This document shows positions 1-10,639 of a stretch of DNA of 64,000 nt, piece by piece. Source of the stretch: Poecilobothrus nobilitatus (taxonomy: Eukaryota; Arthropoda; Insecta; Diptera; Dolichopodidae). Location of the stretch: contig OX352772.1 of assembly GCA_947095535.1 (NCBI GenBank), forward strand, positions 101,672,307-101,736,306. Direction: 5' to 3'. Numbering within the stretch: the first letter of the stretch is position 1; every line of letters begins with the position of its first letter. Both the position numbers and the translations under genes were made by a program. The notes under the pieces are model-generated. The model saw only the letters and a program-made list of their open reading frames with translations. It was not told the DNA's origin and made no database searches.

Positions 1-1425
1 ATAAGCAAAAATGACACTACAATAAAAAAGATATAATTAAAAATGTTTGAAGAATTATGGTTATCAGTTATTTCTTCAATTTTCTTACGATTATATTGAA
101 TTTCAGTTAAATTTAATTTATTTAAATTTTTTACATTGTTTTCCTTATTTTCTATAATTTTTATATTTGTATAGGGATATACAAAATGATCTTCGATTTT
201 AGTGAATTTATTACTAAAAGTTATGTTTTTTATTACAATGTTACAATTTTCAAATTTAATTAAACTATTTTTAAAAAGTCTCAAATCATCATTATTACAA
301 TCTTGAGTTATATTTCCTTCAAGATTTTTTACAATAATTAATCCAGGTAGGATTTCTTTAATAATTTCTTCATTACAATATTTTATAGTACAATTAGCTT
401 GTTCTGATTTTACTAATTTATTTAGACAATTATTCCCAATTTCTACCAGATTTTTCTTTAAGGTATCTTTTACTGTTGTATTATATAGAGTTTTTTCCTC
501 GTCTATTAAAAATTTATTTTCTGATAGTGACAAACATTTCTTTTCTAATGTAGGAATTGGTTCAATTAATAAATTAAAATAATCTTTTTTGGAATAGAAT
601 GGTATAGATATCATTATAATAATTTTGTTATCATAGTATGCCACAGCAATCTTTATATCTTTTAATACTTCTATGTCAGACACAAAGTCAAGTTCTTCTT
701 CGGTAAGTAAGTTCCGTGAGAGTATACTAAGTCTACTAGGTAATATGATTTGCTCTATATCGTCTATATGATTTCGAAGAAGGGTTATGTCGAAATTTAT
801 TTGAAAGATTTGCCGAAATATTTCTAGATCGTTCTCTAGATCAATTGTTTTATGGGCATTGTTAGAATAGTTAGCTAGTATGTCCGAAATAATTCCTTGT
901 TGGTAGTTAATATGATTTGATATCTTACTAATTTGGTCGGAAATTTGTTTATTAACAGAAATTTGTTTGTTTGATTCCGTAATTAGTTCAGAATTTGTTT
1001 TCGATAGTTTTTCTAGGTTTGTTTTTATAACCTGTTCGTCTTCACTGTCCATATTCCCGGTCAAAACCTTAATACCTGAACCTAGAAAATTTAATAGTCC
1101 TCTTTTTCCTATTATATGAGGTCTTAGTCCGTGTACTTTTGTCTGTAGAAGATTGAAATTGTGAATTAAAGTCAGATAAGAAGGGTCAGTTGCTTTAACA
1201 TGCTTTTTGACATTTAAAATATTATTTTCTAATTGATTTACATTAACTTCGAACTCAGTAATATTAATAACGTGTAATCATTTTTTATAATTCCTTATAA
1301 TTTTAATTCCACCAGTTTTGATTGTAATATATCCATTGTTTTCATTGAGATTTTGGACTTCAATAAGTTGAGTAAGCACTAACGTTATAAAAACAGGGAA
1401 GATTATGATTTTAATTGTTGTTTTC
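1..1425 (-). CDS. env: env-like envelope gene of the Ty3/mdg4 element, frame break, C-terminus off window
   Basis: The gene starts at the ATG at 1425, 40 bases after the pol stop, and opens with a hydrophobic signal-like segment. A stop follows after 49 codons (1278-1280). From about 1270 another frame stays open to the window edge, so the gene carries one small frame break as read. The second part shows the features of insect errantivirus Env (F-type fusion protein family): a short basic site followed by a Leu/Phe/Gly-rich fusion-peptide-like stretch (about 1120-1060), a long helical region, scattered Cys residues and N-glycosylation sites, and a hydrophobic membrane segment reaching position 1. 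The basic site has Lys-Arg but not a clear full furin motif. In this family env is made from spliced RNA; no splice site was verified here. Confidence 0.75.
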
Positions 1426-1465
1426 ATGGTTCTGGAATGATAACAATAATTTTTTTTTTTTTTAT

Positions 1466-3817
1466 TTAATTTTTATGTTTCCGATTAGAACGTGTACTTG
1501 TTTTAAGATTACTATTGTTTTGGTGTTTTTTATGTCTTTTTATGTGTGATTTATAATATTTATACCCGGTGTCTGTTACAATGTGATCAGTATCTAGATT
1601 TTGTGCGTTTATTATCCTAAACTTTGCGTGATTTTTTCCGCCTCTTTCTTCTTTTAGATATTGAGGTCCTACTTTTACTTCGACATTTTCGCGATTTTTG
1701 TTTAATTTGTTAATTGTATTTTCTTTAATTTGGATTATGCGTTCTTTAATCTGGGGATATTCGTTTTGATGTACAAGTCCGTTTAGGAATTCGATCGGTT
1801 TTTTACTTGTTGTTGAATGAATAGTGTTATTATAGAATTTAATGATTTTATGGATTTTTTCATCAACACTGTCTATACTAACGTTTGATTCGTGTCTGAG
1901 GATTCTTAAATGCTCGTTTATTGTATTATGTAGACGTTCAATGTCTGCATTAGACGTGTGATTATTATTAGAAGTGAAATGTATTTCTATGTTTTCGTCT
2001 TTAAGGAATTCTTGGAAAGGAATTGCTTTTAGACCTAGTTCATTGTCTACTATTAGTTTTTTGAAGTGTCCTACGACAGAGAGATATTGCGTAAACGCTC
2101 TCTTAAATTCGGTCCATGTACGACTCGAAATCCTAATAGCTTGAGCGTATTTGGAAAATTTGTCTATGATTGTCAAGAATAGAGATTTGTCGAGACTATA
2201 AAAAACGTCTGCATGTACTATTTCTCTAGGACTATCGGGAGTTTCGGTTATCTTATATTTTTGTTTCACAGGTTTCCTATCGTATTTTTCCAAGTTGCAT
2301 ATTTTGCAATTATTTATGAACTTTGTTATTCGGTCTCTTAACTGGGGGTTATATACTTCGTCTCTCAATTCTGCATAGTTTTCGTTTATGCCCCTATGAT
2401 TATTCTTTAAATGCTGTTTTTCTATAATATCGGCGAGTTCGTTTTCGTCCGTGACATCTCTAAGTAAAGTTTTGCATTTTACGATTTTAAACTTGCTATT
2501 ATTCCTATGAAAGGTATTATTCACTACGTTACAGAAATCATTATAAAATGTCTCATCATCTATTACTATCGCGTTTGTCCTATTTTGATCGAAATGGTTT
2601 TTTACAATAGTAATTATGGTATCTCTGTCCAAAGTTTTCGTGTAAATAGTTTTTCTTTTAGATTTAAAAATTTTTGAGTTTTTTACTTTAAAGGACCCAG
2701 AATTGATCTTTTTGATTATTATTTGTTTTTTATAAATATTTATCGGAGAACTGGATTCTAAAATTAAAGAATCAGTTTTATTTGAGTTCTCATTTAAGAA
2801 GTTAACTGTGACCCTTGAAAGAGCGTCCGCATTACCAACTTGGACCCCTTTCTTATATCTGATGGTATAATCGAATTCTGACAATTTTAGTCTCCAACGT
2901 ACTAATTTTGAATTTGGCTCCCTAATAGAAAATAGCCAAGTCAAAGGTCTATGGTCAGTTTCGATCGTGAATTTCCTGCCAAAGAGATATGGGCGAAAAT
3001 ATTGTGTTGCCCATACGATGGCAAGCAATTCTTTTTCGATCGTGCTGTAATTCTGCTCGTGATCATTGAGCGTTCTACTAGCATAACAAATTGGATGACC
3101 TTTTTGAGAAAGGACAGCGCCAAGTGCGAAGTTACTTGCATCCGTTTGCAGTATAAATTCCTCTTTAAAATCGGGATAATGTAGGATAGGGTCGCTAATC
3201 AATAAGTTTTTTAATGTTTTAAAACTGGCCCGGTACTCATGGTCGTCCATGTTAATTTTAATACCCTTTTTTAAGTACTTGGTCATAGGTTTCGCAATTC
3301 TGGAGTAGTCTTTAATAAACTTTCTATAATATCCGGCAAGCCCAAGAAATTGTTTAATTTCCTTTGGTGTTTTAGGTAACGAAAATTTTTGTACACATAG
3401 TACCTTTTTTGGATTTGGTTTAATACCTTCATTAGACACTACATGACCGAGAAATTCGGTCTCCCTTTTTAAAAACTCAGATTTATCCAACTGGACTTTA
3501 AGATTCGTATCTTTCAGTCTTTGGAAAATCTTTGTGAGGGATTCCATGTGTTCTTGTAAAGAGGTGGAGAAGATAATTATATCATCTAGGTAGACTAAAC
3601 AAATTTTGTTAATGTAGTCACCTAGGACATTATTCATGAGTCGCTGAAAGGTGGCTGGGGCTGTCTTCAACCCAAACGGCATACGAAGAAATTCGTAGTG
3701 ACCGCCTTCCACGCTGAATGCTGTCTTGTAAATATCTTTCCTTTCAATTTCAATTTGATGGAAACCCTTGGCAAGATCCAATGTTGTAAAATATTGGCAT
3801 CTTCCAAGTTTTTCCAA
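1466..3817 (-). CDS. pol: pol 3' part: RT palm, RNase H, integrase
   Basis: This is an open frame of 783 codons that begins inside the RT domain because the frame upstream is broken; the first Met is not a genuine start. RT motifs are visible: LDLAKGFHQ near residue 14, MPFGLKTAPATFQ near 46-58, and the catalytic YLDD at 76-79. RNase H follows (TDASNFALGAVLSQ near 225, then a TDHRPL motif). Integrase has the HH-CC zinc finger (HLKNNHRG ... CKIC), first Asp in HADVFY, second in LIVDNELG and the Glu in the ADIERLHNT segment, so the DD-E triad is present. The C-terminal tail is basic. All catalytic residues in this part look intact. Confidence 0.93.
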   Translation of the reverse strand: MEKLGRCQYFTTLDLAKGFHQIEIERKDIYKTAFSVEGGHYEFLRMPFGLKTAPATFQRLMNNVLGDYINKICLVYLDDIIIFSTSLQEHMESLTKIFQRLKDTNLKVQLDKSEFLKRETEFLGHVVSNEGIKPNPKKVLCVQKFSLPKTPKEIKQFLGLAGYYRKFIKDYSRIAKPMTKYLKKGIKINMDDHEYRASFKTLKNLLISDPILHYPDFKEEFILQTDASNFALGAVLSQKGHPICYASRTLNDHEQNYSTIEKELLAIVWATQYFRPYLFGRKFTIETDHRPLTWLFSIREPNSKLVRWRLKLSEFDYTIRYKKGVQVGNADALSRVTVNFLNENSNKTDSLILESSSPINIYKKQIIIKKINSGSFKVKNSKIFKSKRKTIYTKTLDRDTIITIVKNHFDQNRTNAIVIDDETFYNDFCNVVNNTFHRNNSKFKIVKCKTLLRDVTDENELADIIEKQHLKNNHRGINENYAELRDEVYNPQLRDRITKFINNCKICNLEKYDRKPVKQKYKITETPDSPREIVHADVFYSLDKSLFLTIIDKFSKYAQAIRISSRTWTEFKRAFTQYLSVVGHFKKLIVDNELGLKAIPFQEFLKDENIEIHFTSNNNHTSNADIERLHNTINEHLRILRHESNVSIDSVDEKIHKIIKFYNNTIHSTTSKKPIEFLNGLVHQNEYPQIKERIIQIKENTINKLNKNRENVEVKVGPQYLKEERGGKNHAKFRIINAQNLDTDHIVTDTGYKYYKSHIKRHKKHQNNSNLKTSTRSNRKHKN

Positions 3818-3875
3818 AATTTCATCGATGTTAGGAATGGGGTACCTATCGTCAATTGTAACCTCGTTTAACTTT

Positions 3876-4801
3876 CTATAGTCGATTACGAGTCTCCACG
3901 TTGACCGCTTGCATCCAGTTTTTGGGTACTACCCAAACTGGTGCAGAATATGGAGATTGACTTGGTCTTATGATTCCTTTTTCCAACATATCTGAAATTT
4001 GTTGTTTCACTTCCTCTTTATGAATATATGGGTATCGGTATGTCTTAACAGCAATAGGAACATGATCGCTCGTACGAATTTCGTGTTTTATTGCGTTTGT
4101 GAAGGATAATTCAGAATTTTCTTGATAGAATAATTTTGAAAATTTCTTTATGACTCTAATAAGTCTTTCATTTTCTTCTGAGTTAAGATGGTTAGTTCGA
4201 ATTTGTTCGAGAAGCGGTTTATAAGTTTTAGGTTCGATTACGTTAGAATTTTTATGATTGACTACTTCTGTTAATATTTTTTCACGTGAAAATTCTGAAG
4301 GATATCCGTTTTCAATTTTTAATTGAATTTCATAATTTTCTATGTTGTAAATTCCTTCTTTTATTATTGTTTTTCCTTCTGAAGTCTTACTTCCTTTTAC
4401 GAAGGCAAGTCCATTTTTTTCCTGGACCGGTAATTTGATTAATTTCTGTTGTTCGTCAGAATCGAATAATAAAGGTACTGAATTTTTATTGATTTCTAAT
4501 AGATTTTTGTCATAGTCAACCTTTGCCTTAAATCTTTTTAGTATATCATTCCCTATGATTCCATCATATTTTTCGTGGAATTTACAAACAAAAAAGTCGA
4601 TCTTTTCGTTTGGGTTTCCTAATTCGAAAAAAAGAGATATACGCACCTTTTGAGATATATTTATTTTATGTTGTAAAGTTTTTAGGGTTATATTACTACT
4701 TGGTATTATCCATTTTGGGTGACAGATCCCAGGGTTAATTATTGAATTAGTTGCCCCCGTATCAATAATAAATTTAAGGGGAAATAGTTTTGATTTAACT
4801 A
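3876..4801 (-). CDS. pol: pol 5' part: aspartic protease and RT fingers, broken at its 3' end
   Basis: The frame is open from the gag stop onward. A protease active site Asp-Thr-Gly-Ala lies at about 4752-4763 in the context FIIDTGATNS, followed by the flap region and by DGIIGNDIL, the second retropepsin signature. RT begins with the RYPYIHKEEVKQQISDML segment and the conserved SPYSAPVWVVPK motif. Just after this motif the frame is lost through two small length changes at about 3890-3925, so RT is split from the part at 1466-3817. Pol lies in the -1 frame relative to gag and no start codon is needed, which fits -1 ribosomal frameshifting. Confidence 0.85.
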
Positions 4802-5833
4802 TTATATGGGGTAGGTGTCTTGTGAGGCTATCACATGAAAATTTTGAGATTCACTATGACCTATGTCCATAGGTTCTGGTGAATTAATTTGGATTGGTTG
4901 GTTATCATTTCTGTTGTTGCCTCTATATGGATTAGGATTGTTATCGTTATAAAATTGATTATTATAACTATTCGATCTCGAATAGTTACTATTGTTTTGA
5001 TTATTATTTCTAAAATTATTTGAAGTTGCTCTATTAGGCTGTTGGTTATAATTATTGTGGTTATTCTGTCTATTATAATTTTTGTTATTACCGTTATTAA
5101 AATTGTAGTTATTAGCGTTATTTTGTCTATTAAAATTGTTGTTATTACTCTTATTTTGTCTATTAAAATTGATGTTATTGTTATTTGGTTTTCCATTAAA
5201 ATTTCTATAATTATTTGGTCTGTCTTGGGACCTATTAGTTAGGTATGCGTGCCCTGCTTCATAAACCATATTCATAGCGTCTTCTAAACTTATTGGGTCT
5301 TTACAAAGTAAAAGTGTCTTCATAGGTTCTGGAACTTTACTTTTAAAAATATTAAGTGCGGTTCTCGAATTAGTTTTGGTCCATTCGCTACTGTCATCAT
5401 TATTGCCCATGACATGTAACGTTTTGGCATTTAGTCTCCGTAATTTTCTTTTTATTTCTTCGTAAAATTCTAAGACAGTTGTTCTACACGTTACGCCTCG
5501 TAATTCGTCAAAAATTTCTTCGATACTTAACCTATCTCCAAAATTATTGATTAGAACTGTTCTTATGTCAAGCCAATCTACCGCATGACTATTTATTAAT
5601 ATTGCTTCCCTCGCTTTTGATTTTAATTTACTCTTAATTGTATCGGAAAAAACTAATTTAGACAATTCGTTGTACTCGGACAACATCGGATATATTCTAT
5701 CTACTGAATCAATGAAAATTTGTAAATCCCTAGTATTACCATGGAATTCTGGTAATCTATCTAAATAAGTTAAAGGTTCCATAGTGATACTACGTTGAAC
5801 TGGTGGTTGTGGAGTTGAAGGGGGTGTTGCCAT
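4802..5833 (-). CDS. gag: Gag of the Ty3/mdg4 element
   Basis: Intact 343-codon frame from an ATG at 5833. Residues about 20-200 form the helical capsid-like region typical of insect Ty3/mdg4 Gag (EFHGNTRDLQIFIDSVDRI, IRTVLINNFGDRLS). The C-terminal 120 residues are strikingly Asn-rich with repeated Phe-Asn-Arg-Gln-Asn type motifs. There is no CCHC zinc knuckle, as in several errantiviruses (17.6/297 type), where basic/Asn-rich tails replace it. The stop codon overlaps the pol frame, which opens in -1 phase. This is the only fully open gene of the element. Confidence 0.88.
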   Translation of the reverse strand: MATPPSTPQPPVQRSITMEPLTYLDRLPEFHGNTRDLQIFIDSVDRIYPMLSEYNELSKLVFSDTIKSKLKSKAREAILINSHAVDWLDIRTVLINNFGDRLSIEEIFDELRGVTCRTTVLEFYEEIKRKLRRLNAKTLHVMGNNDDSSEWTKTNSRTALNIFKSKVPEPMKTLLLCKDPISLEDAMNMVYEAGHAYLTNRSQDRPNNYRNFNGKPNNNNINFNRQNKSNNNNFNRQNNANNYNFNNGNNKNYNRQNNHNNYNQQPNRATSNNFRNNNQNNSNYSRSNSYNNQFYNDNNPNPYRGNNRNDNQPIQINSPEPMDIGHSESQNFHVIASQDTYPI

Positions 5834-6147
5834 AGTGAGAAAAAAAATTTATTTACGAAAAGAAAATTTTATTGAACCAAAAAAGTTTGTCACCTTGTGG
5901 TGTAGTTATGTCAATATTATGTTAAAGGTATGTATGAATAATTTGTAAATTGTGTTATGTATTATGAAACTTAATGGTTATTTAAAAAGAAATATATTAA
6001 AATTAAATATATATTTTTTTTTTTGGTAGGTTTGAGAATAATTATATAGTTAAAAAAAAATTGTATATTATATAGTACCTAATAGTAAAATTTATTGAGC
6101 ATTAAAAAAAAAATTTAGATTAAAATATTTAGGTATGTTCTTATTAT
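5834..6147. other. Leader between gag and the nested hAT element
   Basis: AT-rich leader of the Ty3 element with poly(A)/poly(T) runs and no coding signal. It ends with TTATTAT (6141-6147), the target-site duplication of the nested transposon. Confidence 0.6.
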
Positions 6148-7717
6148 CAGAGACTACATAGAGATGTACAAATTCATACAAAAATTTGTACTAATTTTTT
6201 TTCAAACGGGCCAGCTAAAACTGGCTAGTTTTAAAAATCTTAAAGCACAGAAATATTTAGTTTGTGTCATAGCTAAAAGAATTTAGCGAAAACTAGAATC
6301 TTCTGTAAAATCTGGTGTAAAATGATCATTCATATATTTTATGCATTTACAAAATTTTTTTATCCTTGTGATTATTAAACTTTTTAAAGCAAAGCGATGA
6401 CAAAATAACTTTTAAAATAGAAAAATAAGGCAAAAATGGGAAAATATATTTGAGAAAATATATATTTAATATGTCGAGTAGAAACGTAAATTTTCAATAT
6501 GATAAAGAAGACATTCTAAATATCACTTTACAAAAAATATGGAACATTTAGCTAAATATTTCATATAGAAAAAAATTAAATAAAAATAGATTATTTTATA
6601 ATGTTGACTTTTCTAAAAACAACAAGAAAAAACATTTCAAGGTTATCATTCATATGCATTCAGTATTTCACTACTACAAACAGAATTTTTTGAATGTATG
6701 AAATGGTATATCGTATATTATATGGTATCAGATGGTATGAATGTTATCTATTTTATGAAAATCATTTGATTTAACTGCATTATTTATTTAACTAAATTTA
6801 ACTGATTTTAATATACAGTATCCAGCAAAAGTAATGGTAATTTAAAAAAATATATATAGAAAAGCAATAAAATAATATAGGCGTTCGAATTTTTTCTAAT
6901 AATATTTTTAACTTTATAACTTCAGGGAAAAACAAACAAATAAAGTAACAAAATTTTTTGTATTATGATTTTATTTTATTTTTTGATCTCATGACTCATA
7001 TTGTTATATTGGTAACAGTATACCTACATATATATGTGGGTATTTTTTGAAGATAATATAATATACCTATCAAATAAAAATAACTGAAATAAAAATAATG
7101 CTTTAAAATTCTTCTAAACATTTTTTTAATTAAAAATTATTCCAATTAGAAAAGTGGCATGACATTTGCTGGATACTGTACATATTCATAAAAATTATCA
7201 AATCATATCAAATTGGAACATAATTACATTTACACAAAACAAAATATAAATATAAATATGTATTGATTTTTGAATCATATTGAAATACATATATAAAAAG
7301 TGCCGATAGTATTTATGTGTATTTCAATTTATATTTAATTTTGATTCACACACACTTTCACAATTTAATAAGCATGTAGGCAAGCTGGTCAAGTAATATA
7401 AATGCATAATATGGCATAATGCATATATAATATAAAAATTATATTAGATACTGATCAAATCATGTATATCATAATATGTCATCTGATATCATATGATCAT
7501 ATTCATATATGTATGTTACTTGTTATTTCTATCATCCATACCAATCATACGAAAGTTCATTTATGTACATATATGAAAAAAAAAATATCCGAGACCAAAA
7601 CTTGCTTTAAGAAACTTTAAAAAAAAAAGTTGAAAAATGAGACTAAATTTCAAAATCGATATTGTAGCGACATCTAAACTTTTTTGTTGCCATTTGGACA
7701 TCTCTATGTAGTCTCTG
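6148..7717. mobile_element. hAT-type non-autonomous DNA transposon nested in the Ty3 leader
   Basis: Both ends carry an inverted repeat that starts CAGAGACTACATAGAGATGT (left 6148-6167; right ends at 7717), and similarity continues a few bases further. It is flanked on both sides by the direct repeat TTATTAT (6141-6147 and 7718-7724). CAGNG-type termini and a 7-8 bp target duplication fit the hAT superfamily. No transposase frame exists in the 1570 bp, so it is non-autonomous. It contains a nested TA-flanked MITE (6816-7178) and a 130-bp segment (6381-6514) related to the macrosatellite units on the right of the window. Confidence 0.8.
6816..7178. mobile_element. Tc1/mariner-type MITE nested in the hAT element
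   Basis: Inverted ends CAGTATCCAGCAAA (6816-6829) and its complement ending at 7178; about 20 of 22 terminal bases pair. Flanking dinucleotides are TA on both sides (6814-6815, 7179-7180), the hallmark of Tc1/mariner insertion. It is 363 bp long and non-coding. Confidence 0.78.
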
Positions 7718-7724
7718 TTATTAT

Positions 7725-8415
7725 TAAGACGATTTTTCCTTTGCAATAATTTAATATTTTTAAAATTTATATTATTGTTCAATATATAATATATTTATAA
7801 TATGAACCAAAAAAAAAATTTTAAATATGTTCGTCTATAGAATTTATTATCGTCTAAAGAGTAAAATAATGGTTTTACAGTACCTTAAATTTTGTTTACT
7901 TAGTGAATGGTGGTTAGATGACTTGGTGATTGGATTTGAATGGTGAAATGTTGAATACCGGAACTTTTACAGGACCGCAGGAAATGTTGAACTACAGGAA
8001 CACAGGAAAATATTGAACTACAGGAACACAGGAACACAGGAAATTTTATAACACTTTGTTTACTTTGTTACATACACAAGCAAGCACAGTTTGATTTACT
8101 ATCACTTTTTTATAAAGTTTTTTTTTTTTTTGTTTTTAATTGTTAATTTATAAAATTTTTTTTTATTGATTTATAATATTTTTCTAATTTTTAGTTTATA
8201 TTATTAGGATTTATTAATTTGTTATTCTTTTAATTAACTTTTTTGTTTGGTTATAGTTTGAATTGTTTGAACTGATTTTTATTATTATTATTTTTTTTTA
8301 TTATTATTATAACTCTTATTATAATAAATTAATATTGATTCGTATCAATATGTTCGAGATACTCAACTAAGACTTAAAAATCACTGTATTTTTTCATAAG
8401 AATACATTTGAGTAT
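7725..8415. other. Ty3 leader with short direct repeats
   Basis: Non-coding leader between the nested hAT element and the PBS. At about 7965-8045 a 25-base motif of the type GGAACACAGGAAATGTTGAA is repeated imperfectly about three times. The remainder is T-rich. Confidence 0.55.
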
Positions 8416-8431
8416 CCCATCCTCGTCGCCA
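8416..8431 (-). promoter_or_regulatory. Primer-binding site, tRNA-Ser type
   Basis: The minus strand reads TGGCGACGAGGATGGG directly inside the LTR. This complements the 3' end of insect tRNA-Ser(GCU), ending CCCATCCTCGTCG plus CCA. The 16-base match identifies the priming tRNA and fixes the LTR inner edge. Confidence 0.85.
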
Positions 8432-9092
8432 ATTTTGTTTTCAATATAAAAAAATTAAAAGATAAAAAAAAACTCTTGTTTTATTATTAAAAATAATATT
8501 TATTTAGAATGGAACTCTTATTCCTATTCCTTTTTTTGAATTCACTTTTGGAACTACCTACATATTCGTTTTTTACATCTTTTTATATCTAACTTACAAT
8601 TTACTTTTCTTATGGTAAAAATGCATTTTGGCATTTTTACTTACAATTATACTACTTTCTTTTTTCTTATCTTTAAAAAATTAAATCTATGTCATTTTTG
8701 GCCTTGTAACAATAACAAATCGCTCAAAAGAACATGTGTGCAATTATTATTAGAGTAGGTCATAATTGTTATGGAATAAAGTAAAAACGTTTTAAGCGTT
8801 TTTACTTTTTTATATATTTTTGTTGGTTCATATTACAAAACAAATCGTATTCAATGTTAACAAAAATTCTTACTATATGTTTTCATATAGTAGGTATAAA
8901 GAAAGAAATATGCTTATCAGCAAAATTAGATATAGAATCAAGGTTGTTATTATTTATTAGGGTAAAATTAAAAAGAAGAAAAAAAAATGTGTTAACCATA
9001 TGTAAAATTATTTAAAGAAAAGTGAAAACAATTACATAAAAGTAATTGTTGAAGGTTTGGAATCTTGATCTATTTTATCTGAATATATAACT
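8432..9092 (-). repeat. 5' LTR of the Ty3/mdg4 element
   Basis: The inner edge is set by the PBS; the outer edge is set by the point where THAP-transposon sequence resumes (TTTAATACCAG at 9093). On the minus strand it begins AGTTATATATTC, agreeing with the AGT start of errantivirus LTRs, and ends AATT. Length is about 661 bp. It contains two perfect hairpins (8615-8640 and 8778-8808) and an AATAAA-like site near 8500. The second LTR is outside the window, so the edges are inferred. Confidence 0.7.
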
Positions 9093-10318
9093 TTTAATAC
9101 CAGATGCAGTTCCAAGTACATTCACCAATTACTTGGTAAATTTAATAGAAACGAATAATAAAAACTTACGCGATGATAATATAATTTTAAATTTCTCTAA
9201 TTTAGTTTTAAATGTTAGTAAAAAAATAAATTTAAAATACTGGAAATTATATAAAGGCCAAATAATATTATTTTATATATTTTAATAGAAAATAATTACT
9301 TTAAATGTGATTTTAAATTTAGAATAATAATTAATAACGATCTAAGTTATTAACAATTTCAAAATATTGAACGATATTGAAAAACGCAAAAAATGAAATA
9401 TTATTATTGACCAAATTAACCTTTTAGATACCTATATATAGTTGGGATGCAATCGTCATGTCATTTTTCATTTTTGCCCCCTCAAGATCTATTATTAATT
9501 TTTCGCAAAATATTGATTTTTGTGATATTTTTTTTGTTTTTGACTTTTTTTAATATTGTTTTGTTGTAAATTAATTACTTTATTTTGCTTTATTAAATTT
9601 TATTTTAAATATATCATATTATTTAGTTAAAAAATTATTTATATATTATTTGTATGTATTAATATATTTTTTTTTATTATTTTAGTTTAAGGCCTAGTCT
9701 TCAGGCTATACCACTTTAAAAATAATCGCCATATTCCCTACCTCAAAGGAAAAGGCGAATAACTTATAATATTAATTTATTTTATTATATTAATAAAAAT
9801 TTTAAATAAGTTAACATAAATTAACTTATTGTAAAAATAATTAAATAGTTTATTTTTTACACTCTAAAAAATTTACATGCATGCATTCAACATGCATTCT
9901 AAAAAATTTACATTATTTATTAAAGTAAATCGACATTGCAATAAAAATTAGTTTACAACATTTTTTTGTTCAGTAATGTACCAAATCAATGCTCTTTTAA
10001 AAAGTTTTTAAGAAGCTTTTTTTTGTTGAAAAGTAGTTGGAAGACATTTTTTAAAAGGCATATTTATGAATGAAAATATACAATTTTTAAAAATTTCTTT
10101 TTACTAAAAAAACGTAAAAAAGAATGAACTTTAATGCTCCCTTAAGACGAAATTAAAAAAAATTTGTAGTTTTTGCGTTATTTCCAGATTTCTAGGAGGA
10201 CTACTATTTTTTCCCATAAGACTACGTGTATTTTTTTTGAAAAAAAGCACTACTATTTAGCTTTCCTCTCTCAATGTCCAGGCCTTCTAAAAATTAATGT
10301 AGGTTATGCACTGATACA
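9093..10318 (+). mobile_element. THAP (P-type) transposon remnant, copy A, split by the Ty3 element
   Basis: From 9093 the sequence matches the THAP exon and the downstream parts of the copies at 17.9-21.2 kb (+) and 24.5-25.8 kb (-). Readable coding remnant: PDAVPS-TF, then LRDDNIILNFSNLVLNVS. It ends at about 10,318 with the same terminal sequence as the other copies: on the minus strand CATAACCTACATTAA, then AGAAGGCCTGGACA. The part left of 9093 is missing because the Ty3 LTR entered here. The transposase catalytic domain is absent. Confidence 0.72.
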
Positions 10319-10585
10319 AGTTGTTTTTGTAATTCTTTGCATATTTCTTCTGTTAGTGAAGATAAGAAATTCAAGAATATATGATTGCACATAATGTGTA
10401 TTAGTCTGTGTATGTGTATGTGAATTTATATTATTATTGATAAGTATAGTAAAGAATGAATGAAAAACAAAAATACTATTCTCAAAATTTACGTTCGCTT
10501 GTTTCTTAACAAATAGAGATTCTTCTTCGCTTAATAGAGATTATATCATATGCTTTTATATTAACTCGTCGCTGTCGGTTTATTT

Positions 10586-10609
10586 ATTTATTTATTTATT
10601 TATTTGTCA
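10586..10609 (+). repeat. TTTA microsatellite
   Basis: About six TTTA/TTTG tetranucleotide repeats directly upstream of the first tRNA-like SINE unit. Confidence 0.7.
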
Positions 10610-10639
10610 TTCTGTCACGCTTTTTATTATCTTCGTAAT

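Larger units (their letters stand above)
1..9092 (-). mobile_element. Ty3/mdg4 (errantivirus-like) LTR retrotransposon, 3' end cut by window edge
   Basis: Read on the minus strand the order is LTR (9092-8432), primer-binding site, leader, gag, pol (protease, RT, RNase H, integrase), env, which is the order of insect errantiviruses. The 3' LTR lies beyond position 1. The LTR begins AGTTA on the minus strand, as in mdg4/gypsy, and abuts a THAP-transposon sequence that continues at 9093, so the element inserted into that older transposon. The leader is unusually long (about 2.6 kb) because it holds another transposon at 6148-7717; without it the leader is about 1 kb. Pol is interrupted, so this copy is probably not autonomous as read. 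Confidence 0.9.

Noticed and set aside
2941..3184. Short frames on either strand inside pol
   Set aside because: They overlap the long, motif-rich pol frame and carry no motifs of their own.
4861..5242. Ile-rich or Asn-rich overlapping frames opposite or within gag
   Set aside because: They are shadows of the Asn-rich gag tail (AAT codons read as ATT/ATA) in other frames.
7561..7782. 73-codon minus frame crossing the hAT terminus
   Set aside because: It spans a transposon boundary and its target duplication, so it cannot be an ancestral gene.
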